Part shown: positions 8,581-13,416 of the stretch, one piece after another | How positions within the stretch are numbered: position 1 is the stretch's first letter | Layout of the letters: each line of letters starts with the position of its first letter | NCBI GenBank assembly: GCA_003990745.1 | Contig: RBNI01004817.1 | Location: 1 to 13,416 of the forward strand | From: Jimgerdemannia flammicorona | Lineage: Eukaryota > Mucoromycota > Endogonomycetes > Endogonales > Endogonaceae | Direction: 5' to 3' | DNA: 13,416 nucleotides | Notes under the pieces: generated by a model | The model's database searches: none | Seen by the model: the letters and a program-made list of their open reading frames with translations, nothing else | Told to the model about the DNA's origin: nothing | Program-made: the position numbers and the translations under genes

Positions 8581-8703
8581 GCTTAGTTGAATTGGCATAT
8601 CACTGCAGATAATACCCAATTAGGAAATTTCATGATGGGGTTAGGAGTGGGACCTAACGGGGAGTAGATTTACTTAAGAGTGGTTTGTGGGTTATTAAAT
8701 AGA

Positions 8704-8709
8704 TTTATT
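8704..8709 (-). terminator. Poly(A) signal AATAAA, LTR copy 2
   Basis: AATAAA on the minus strand, conserved with the copies at 135-140 and 11379-11384. It lies about 120 nt downstream of the TATAAATA box and about 120 nt before the LTR end. Confidence 0.5.
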
Positions 8710-8825
8710 CACTATTTATGATATTGCTATATTAGGAGTAGTTTATATGAAGAGATATTGTAGGGAAGTGTTCAGGAGTATTCTTGTATGTTCGAATCTG
8801 AGATTCTGAGGTCTGGGGAAGGGGG

Positions 8826-8833
8826 TATTTATA
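8826..8833 (-). promoter_or_regulatory. TATA box, LTR copy 2
   Basis: TATAAATA on the minus strand, conserved in all three LTRs, including the variant LTR whose upstream sequence is different. In this 5' LTR it would start the genomic transcript about 200 nt before the PBS. Confidence 0.55.
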
Positions 8834-9021
8834 CTAGTATGAGCTATCTGAACTATGCTAGATATGGATGTAGCACTTAGTATCTTGCTGAGTTGGAATG
8901 CAGTCATGTAGTACAAGTGTGATCTGACATATCAAGAGATCATCTGACTGCTGAGTTAGTTCACAGTTATATCATATAAGACTAATCTAACTATACTATG
9001 ACTGCTAAGCTATTTATAGGT

Positions 9022-10119
9022 TTAGACACTGTCTGGGTAGTCTTCGATGACATCACCATCGATGACATCATCTCTGATGAAGTAGTCATCTAGAAAGAGT
9101 GGTTCGTGGATTACTTCTCCTTGTTCACTGAGGTAATAATACATTGGAACTTCATCACCATCCCACAGAATAGCATTATCTATCTCATATGCTGGATAAG
9201 GTGTTGGTAGGTGAAGGAGGGGTGCATCATCTTCACTTTCATCAGATTCGCTATTTGCATACCTTCTATAAGTTACAGTACTATGAGTCATGGGGTTGTA
9301 GTAAGCTGGTGGCTGTGGTTTGTATTGCTCGTACTCAGGTGGTAGAGTTGTGGGTTCAATCTCAAGGGTTGTCTGAAGGTATAGGTTATGTTCTCTAGTC
9401 TCTTCATTATAGTTGAAGTAATTGGGGGTAAATGTAGGTTGGTATTCATACCAGTGATCATTGTCCCAATAAGTCTCATATACTGTTATGAACTGTTATA
9501 AGTTCATTGGCAAGGTTGGCAGTATGATCAGAGTTGGTAGAGATCCTTGGCTTGAGGTCATATCAGCATCAGAGGAATCATTGTCTTCTGCTTTATCTTT
9601 ATCGAAGTGGATTATATTGTAAATGTCCTTCATGGCGTATCCAACTTAGGGCATTTGCAAGATGTAGTCATTGGGGTGTGGGAAGGTTCTGTCTGTGGTC
9701 TGAACATATTCGAGATACTTGTGGTTGAGTTCTTGTATCATATCGTCGATTTGGCCATAGGACAGAGTAGCAATCATTTTGGCAGTAGTAACTTGGAGGT
9801 GGGGAATAAAGCTGCTATACTTATAAAAGAGTTCTCAGTATTTGTGAGCAATGAGTTTCTGGTGTTGAGATATCTGGATAATGTCTATATCATGATGGTG
9901 TTTGACCATGTCTTCTAGGAGACGGCCGATCTGGTAGTAGCTTGAGATTTGTCCGATCTGGTGGGCCTCATTGAGCATATTCAGGGCATTCCATCAGGCT
10001 TCCATGAAGTAGAGGGGTGCTAGGCTAAGGATATTCATATGGGGCGGAGGGGGTGTGGCTCAGTTGACAATAGTATTCCAAATATCAGCATGGATGTGGT
10101 TGTAGATCTCGGTGGTCAT
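9022..10119 (-). pseudogene. LTR-internal ORF, copy 2 (unknown protein, 366 codons)
   Basis: A second copy of the LTR frame, ATG at 10119-10117 and TAA at 9024-9022. Five in-frame stops are seen: codon 20 (TGA, 10060-10062; CGA in copy 1), 42 (TGA, 9994-9996), 95 (TGA, 9835-9837), 158 (TAA, 9646-9648; CAA in copy 1) and 208 (TAA, 9496-9498). The last 158 codons are open and read as real protein: WDNDHWYEYQP, a Pro/Tyr-rich segment, SESDESEDDAP and the acidic tail PLFLDDYFIRDDV. The N-terminal 150 residues look alpha-helical with several Tyr and His (SSYYQIGRLLEDMVK, QELNHKYLEYVQ). No signal peptide, membrane segment, zinc finger or catalytic motif is evident. It is not recognisably Gag, Pol or Env. 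As it is on the element strand and within presumptive U3, it would be an LTR-encoded accessory protein. Confidence 0.75.
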
Positions 10120-10190
10120 GTTTGTGTATGTTTAGAAGTTGTGGTTGTTGTTTGTTTTGGTTCTCTGTTTTGACACATCTCAGTGCTCAG

Positions 10191-10203
10191 TATATATATA
10201 TTT
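10191..10203 (-). promoter_or_regulatory. TATA-like tract upstream of LTR ORF, copy 2
   Basis: A run of TA dinucleotides on the minus strand, 72-84 nt upstream of the ORF start at 10119 and about 205 nt from the LTR edge. It is a possible promoter for the LTR ORF, separate from the conserved TATAAATA further down the LTR. Confidence 0.35.
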
Positions 10204-10409
10204 GGTCCTAATTGGTAAGATTCTGTTTGTATAAATCTTGTATTCCATGACTTCATATTGACTCAGCTTTGTGTGCTGTGACTTTGGTTTGACTCAGCTT
10301 TGTGATCTTGTAGGTGATTTCCAGATCTGTTTAGAGATTGCATGTGATTTTGGTGGCTTGTTCAGAGGGTGATATGTTATTTTAGTAGCTTAGAGGTTGT
10401 ACGCTTACA

Positions 10410-10495
10410 ATTATTCTCTAATAGAGATGATACAGATAGAGTGAATGGAGTGTTCAAATGTGTTTTACTTCTGCTAAGTAATAAGGTCTTATGTC
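10410..10495 (-). repeat. Fragment of variant-LTR ORF flanking element 1
   Basis: It matches 12086-12171, the 5' part of the ORF inside the variant LTR, with nearly all differences being transitions plus one 1-nt deletion. The match begins at the outer LTR edge of element 1 and ends abruptly near 10495, next to a purine-rich tract (minus strand AGAGAAAGAGA, 10494-10504). It suggests element 1 integrated into a sequence of the variant-LTR type. Confidence 0.7.
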
Positions 10496-10642
10496 TCTTT
10501 CTCTACTATCTTATTGGTCATATTAGTTTGATAGGCAACCTTCTAAGTCTACTTTCTATAATTACTATCTCCTCTATCTCAGATTGATTTATTATACCTA
10601 TTGCAGGATAGTAGAAGGGAGGCAATAGTGATGAGTTGCCCC
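10496..10642. other. Unassigned stretch
   Basis: No gene is supported. It lies between the variant-ORF fragment and the poly(A) signal of the element 2 ORF. It contains a polypurine-like tract at its left edge on the minus strand. It may be the 3' untranslated part of element 2. Confidence 0.4.
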
Positions 10643-10648
10643 TTTATT
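10643..10648 (-). terminator. AATAAA overlapping the element 2 ORF stop
   Basis: The minus strand reads TACTAATAAAGG, so the double stop TAATAA overlaps a canonical poly(A) signal. It could end a subgenomic or single-gene transcript. Confidence 0.35.
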
Positions 10649-11244
10649 AGTATTGAATTAGTATCTTTTCTACTTTTTTACAGTTTCTAGTATCTTCAGC
10701 TATATTTGGGGTATATTTATTTTGATACAGTACCTTCTTCCTTTTACTGTCACCAATAAGATATTGTCTTGGTATATTATAGATTATATAGGGAGTCAGC
10801 TGACCTTGAGCATCAAGTGTTCAGTATAGATTATCTGCAAGTTCTTGATATCTGTAGTAGAGCCCTCTGGCTTTGATAAGCTTCCCAATAAGTATGATTC
10901 TGATATAGGTAACTGTTTTTCAGATAATGTCAGAATGAGAGAAGAGATGGCTATTACAGATAGGAGGAAAAGTGATAACAGTAACCAGTAGGATGTCAGG
11001 CTGGGGGCAGTTATTGGGGCTGTAAGAGGGTTGCTTTTTAGAGTAACTGTTATATAGTCCTGGAAGGGTTTTCTGGAAGTTCTGGATATTCTGGAAGACT
11101 ATTTTCTTATAGTCAAGATCAATTTCATATAGAGTATATCCTCTATGCTTATTGATTTCAAGATTGAGTTGATATCTCAACCAAAGTCCTTTTTTGGACT
11201 AGTTCTGGATGTTCAGGATTTTCCGTATTTCAGGGAGTTCAAGA
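10644..11244 (-). pseudogene. Element 2 internal ORF (unknown protein, about 200 codons)
   Basis: A minus-strand frame begins in the leader shared with element 1 (FLELPEIRKILNIQN, then SKKGLWLRYQ) and runs to TAATAA at 10649-10644. Internal stops are TAG after IQN, TGA at 10920-10922 and TGA at 10821-10823. The first third matches element 1 until KKQPSY (about 11020) and then diverges completely. The unique part reads TVTYIRIILIGKLIKARG, YYRYQELADN, IIYNIPRQYLIGD and later a Lys-rich stretch. It is rich in Ile, Tyr and Lys, unlike the acidic Gag N-terminus of element 1. I recognise no domain. No Gag core, protease or RT follows, so element 2 may be non-autonomous or truncated. No clear ATG is visible. 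Confidence 0.5.
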
Positions 11245-11258
11245 AACTAAGACCAACT
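11021..11258 (-). repeat. Element 2 leader and PBS region
   Basis: A close copy of about 8330-8583, including the candidate PBS 3 nt inside the LTR edge and the TTCTGGAA repeats (one 13-bp unit fewer). Its presence directly beside the LTR shows that 11259-12511 is an upstream LTR of a second element and not a solo LTR. Confidence 0.8.
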
Positions 11259-11378
11259 TAGTTGAATTGGCATATCGCTGCAGACAATACCAAATTAGGA
11301 AATTTCATGACAGAGTTAGGAGTAAGACCTAATGGGGAGTGGATTTACCTAAGAGTGGTTTGTAGATTATTAAATAGG

Positions 11379-11384
11379 TTTATT
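11379..11384 (-). terminator. Poly(A) signal AATAAA, variant LTR
   Basis: AATAAA on the minus strand at the position matching 8704-8709, about 120 nt from the LTR edge. Confidence 0.45.
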
Positions 11385-11499
11385 CGCTATTCATAATATT
11401 GCTATACTAGGAGTAGTTGTGTAAAGAGATATTGTGGGGAAGTATTCAGAAATATTCTTGTATATTTGAGTCTGAGATTCTGAGGTCTGGAGGAGGGGG

Positions 11500-11507
11500 T
11501 ATTTATA
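11500..11507 (-). promoter_or_regulatory. TATA box, variant LTR
   Basis: TATAAATA on the minus strand inside the conserved 488-bp block. The surrounding GGGGGT/TATTTATACTAG context (plus strand) is the same in all three LTRs. Confidence 0.5.
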
Positions 11508-11742
11508 CTAGTGAGGAGCTATCTGGACTATACTAGATATGGATGTAGCACTAAGTGCCTTGCTGAGTTGGAATACAGTTACATAGTACAAGTGTGATCT
11601 GATATGTCAAGAGATTGTCTGACTGCTGAGTCAGTTCACAGTCATATTGTACAATACTAATCTAACTATACTATGACTGCTAGGCTATTTATAGATTTAG
11701 GTGCTGTCTGGTTAGTCTTTGATGACATCACTATTGATGACA

Positions 11743-12177
11743 TCATTGCTGGCAAAGTCTGAACAGTTTTCTGACTTTTGATATCGTCAGTTTCAAGATG
11801 TCATCACTTCTATCTCTTACAAGATTAAGACTGTTCTTGGTGGCAATGGTTGTACAAGGATAACAGGTCTTGGTTCTCTTTTTTTTTTGGTCTGCTGGCG
11901 TATTTATGAGGACTGGCCATTCTTATCTAGAGTGAGGGCTCCCAATGTCACAGCTGGGGGTTTGAACCTCTTGAAAATAATATTTTCTATAATCCGAGGC
12001 AATTTCTAATAGTAATATCTATCATGTGGATGACTTGAGATTGGTTTCGATGATGTCGGCTTTCTTGAGTTCAGATGAAGCATCTGTCACTCTCCAATGG
12101 AGATGATACAGATAGAGCAAATGGAGTTGTTCAAATGTGTTTTGCTTCTGCTAAGTAATGAGGTCTTGTATAGTCAT
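11743..12177 (-). pseudogene. ORF inside variant LTR (unknown protein, 145 codons)
   Basis: The minus-strand frame has ATG at 12177-12175 and TGA at 11745-11743. It starts MTIQDLIT, then TAG, then QKQNTFEQLHLLYLYHL. Later parts read SSELKKADIIETNLKSS, an aromatic segment (SDYRKYYFQEVQ) and a basic C-terminal region (DQKKKRTK, ISKVRKLFRLCQQ). Internal stops are TAG near the start, the pair TGA-TAG near 12020 and TAA near 11923, each one transition from Arg, Gln or Trp codons. It occupies the same place in the LTR as the 366-codon frame of element 1 (start 334 nt from the LTR edge against 290) but the sequences are unrelated beyond an MT start. Function unknown. The evidence for coding is the open frame and protein-like composition only. 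Confidence 0.5.
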
Positions 12178-12446
12178 AGTGTATCTTGGTCTTGAGTTGA
12201 TAAGTGCAGTTTGTGAACCTTTTGATAGGTGAGATAGGGTTCTTCTTGTCTTGATTTGAGTTCGGTACTTTTGGTTTCTTTTGTAATAGTACAGTATACC
12301 AAACTAATTATAGTGGTTCAGAGTCAGTCTTATAGTTGTAGTACTTCTTTTAGTATTCTGGTATCTTAGCAGTGGGTTCTTGTGCTTGCTGGCATATTTT
12401 GTATAACCAGATGATCTCTTTGATAACTTGTTTTGTAGTCTTGCAT
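12178..12446. other. Variant-LTR U3 leader
   Basis: The region between the variant-LTR ORF start and the conserved LTR end. No reading frame is supported. On the minus strand a TATAATTA-like sequence occurs near 12311, too far from the ORF start to be convincing. Confidence 0.35.
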
Positions 12447-12511
12447 GTGGTTTCCAAATTAGTTCTAAGGATACCATGTGATTTTGGTGGCTTGGAGGTT
12501 GTGCACTTACA

Positions 12512-13380
12512 GAGACTGGGGTGAGTGCTGCTTCAGTGAGATCTTTTGATTGGTACAGAGTAGTTAGATAGTAGGTATCACTTATGGCTTCTTTTGGGAT
12601 TGGGCCCTAGTCATTAGAGGGGTTGGGGAGACCTGAGGCTACCTATTTTAGATATCTTGGCTATACTTAACTGGAATCAGGAGTTGATATAACAATGTGA
12701 TTGAGGTCTGCAGGCTTAAATAGTGGAGTATTGGAGATCTTCTCTCACCTCATGTATAAGTTCTTTACTCATTTCATCTGAGAGAACCAGGCCCTATCTA
12801 CTATGATGTACTTTAATGAGAGTTTTTTTCTTTATCTATCATTCTCCTTGGAGTGGTAGGGGCTATTCTATTTGACTTGAGTGTAACCTTATACATACAT
12901 TGGGGTTTTGGACATATACTTTCAGTCATTGATATATAGCTGAGTTCTCCCTAGTAGTAGGGAGAGTATAGTATACAGAATGAGATATGGGCCACTTGGG
13001 GGACTTTTGGATAGCGATAGGAGACCAGCTAGGTGTCAAAAGGAGGCCAGATGGAGTGAGAGACCATTGGGAGGATCTATGATCTAGACTAGTAGGAGGT
13101 GTTGACAATGGGTGGCTCACTGTAGGGTGGGTTGTAGTGGTGTGAGTTGGGCTGGCTGGACATTGGCTTTTTGTTTTTGAGGAAGAGCAGTAGCTAGAGA
13201 TGCAGGAGAAGATATTGAGGTAGGAAGAGTTGATGAGGGATCTACTGACTGAGTGGTAGATTGGTTGGGGTCCCCAGAGTGGGTGACAATACTGATTAGT
13301 AGAGGAGATTTGTGGGCAGAGTGGTGAGCAGGTGGAGATGATATTTGATAAAGTAGTCTTTCATCAGATAGGGGTGGGGG
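12512..13380 (-). pseudogene. Heavily interrupted frame, Ser/Thr/Pro-rich start, unknown
   Basis: One minus-strand frame keeps protein-like composition from 13380 to the LTR edge at 12512 despite about a dozen stops. The first 85 codons (to 13124) are open and rich in Ser, Thr and Pro (SSTLPTSISSPASLA). Later pieces include KKLSLKYIIVDRAWFSQ, EKISNTPLFKPADLNHIV and GPIPKEAISDTYYLTTLYQ. A second frame (13361-12926) is also open and Ser/Pro-rich, and I cannot choose between them for 12926-13124. Stops are TGA, TAG and TAA as in the neighbouring elements. No domain is recognised. It could be another decayed element or a damaged host gene. At its end the minus strand reads CTCTGTAAGT across the LTR edge. 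Confidence 0.35.
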
Positions 13381-13385
13381 AGGGA

Positions 13386-13410
13386 GGGGGGGGGGGGGCC
13401 CCCTAGGGGG
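13386..13410. repeat. G13 run followed by 12-bp palindrome
   Basis: Thirteen G at 13386-13398, directly followed by CCCCCTAGGGGG (13399-13410), a perfect palindrome. Together with the 14-A run at 1-14, this may mark contig edges or assembly artefact. Confidence 0.6.
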
Positions 13411-13416
13411 ATCAGT

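Larger units (their letters stand above)
8219..8583 (-). other. Internal leader shared with element 2
   Basis: The sequence between the upstream LTR and recognisable Gag. From about 8330 to 8583 it is a close copy of 11021-11258 next to the second LTR. In the minus frame both copies read a similar string (SKKGLWL, NLEINKHRG, YEIDLDYKK, VFQNIQNFQKTLP), with stops between parts, so it may be the start of Gag or a separate leader peptide. A 13-bp repeat insertion here shifts the frame relative to element 2. No supported start codon is visible. Confidence 0.6.
15..10409 (-). mobile_element. Element 1: Ty3/gypsy chromovirus with long LTRs and dUTPase
   Basis: A nearly complete LTR retrotransposon about 10.4 kb long. 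Two collinear 1826-bp direct repeats (15-1840 and 8584-10409) enclose minus-strand Gag, dUTPase, protease, RT, RNase H, integrase and chromodomain sequences in that order. A polypurine tract abuts the downstream LTR and a candidate PBS lies 3 nt inside the upstream LTR. RT-RNase H-integrase order with a C-terminal chromodomain defines the chromovirus branch of Ty3/gypsy. The coding region carries many stop codons and several frame changes, so this copy is dead unless complemented. No target-site duplication is visible: the left flank is a poly(A) run at the window edge and the right flank starts ATTAT. A fungal host is inferred from the element type and mutation pattern. Confidence 0.93.
8584..10409 (-). 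repeat. Element 1 upstream (5') LTR
   Basis: A direct repeat of 15-1840. The minus-strand start is TGTAAGC at 10409. The internal edge at 8584 is followed by the candidate PBS. Within it, from 10409 downwards, are the TA tract (10191-10203), the 366-codon ORF (10119-9022), a TATAAATA box (8826-8833) and AATAAA (8704-8709). In the first 480 or so positions aligned by eye to the other LTR, all of roughly 40 differences are transitions. Two transversions were noted near 10030-10045. At 1.8 kb it is much longer than most fungal LTRs. Confidence 0.93.
11259..12511 (-). repeat. Variant LTR of element 2 (1253 bp)
   Basis: Positions 11259-11746 match 8584-9070 (R/U5-side and core promoter). About 12447-12511 matches the opposite LTR end, finishing with TGTAAGTGCAC at 12511 on the minus strand. 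The roughly 700 bp between show no similarity to the element 1 LTR and carry a different open frame. The match at 11746 stops at the terminal stop codon of that frame. It lacks the short duplication near the LTR start present in element 1. TATAAATA (11500-11507) and AATAAA (11379-11384) are kept. The interpretation as one LTR with an exchanged U3 is inference. A recombinant or deleted LTR is the alternative. Confidence 0.7.

Noticed and set aside
15..10409. Target-site duplication of element 1
   Set aside because: The right flank ATTAT is not repeated at the left edge, where only the poly(A) run is available.

Overview
The window is a block of nested, decayed LTR retrotransposons. The host is most likely a filamentous fungus. 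The main element is a Ty3/gypsy chromovirus (RT and RNase H with C-terminal integrase chromodomain), and the divergence between its LTRs looks like RIP-type C-to-T damage. I could not support any intact host gene. Almost all coding signal is on the minus strand. The plus strand is correspondingly G+T-rich and C-poor.

Element 1 (15-10409, minus) is structurally near complete. Its upstream LTR is 8584-10409 and its downstream LTR is 15-1840, both 1826 bp and collinear without a net indel. Reading along the minus strand: LTR, candidate primer binding site (8561-8580), leader (about 8340-8583), Gag with a long acidic N-terminus and a zinc knuckle (about 8219 to 6393), a full five-motif dUTPase domain (about 6312 to 5904), aspartic protease (DSG at 5649-5657), reverse transcriptase (YIDD at 4599-4610), RNase H, integrase, chromodomain (to 2276), a non-coding tail, a polypurine tract (1841-1854) and the second LTR. 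dUTPase, protease, RT and RNase H share one frame. Gag and integrase change frame by indels, and many in-frame stops occur, mostly where family conservation expects Arg, Gln or Trp.

The most unusual point is that each 1.8 kb LTR contains its own minus-strand open frame of 366 codons (9022-10119 and 453-1550). It lies upstream of a conserved TATAAATA box and AATAAA signal, so it sits in the presumptive U3. The product is unrecognised: a helical N-terminal half, then an acidic and Tyr/Pro-rich C-terminal half.

Element 2 (about 10644-12511, minus) is partial. Its LTR (11259-12511) shares its terminal 488 bp and its opposite end with the element 1 LTR. The ORF-bearing centre is replaced by unrelated sequence holding a different open frame of 145 codons (11743-12177). 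Downstream of this LTR, the PBS and leader are shared with element 1, followed by a different broken ORF ending in TAATAA within an AATAAA signal (10643-10649). A fragment of the variant-LTR ORF directly flanks the outer edge of element 1 (10410-10495), so element 1 probably integrated into a sequence of that type.

The right end (12512-13416) holds a minus-strand Ser/Thr/Pro-rich frame with many stops and no recognisable family. The window begins with a 14-A run and nearly ends with a 13-G run, which may be contig edges.
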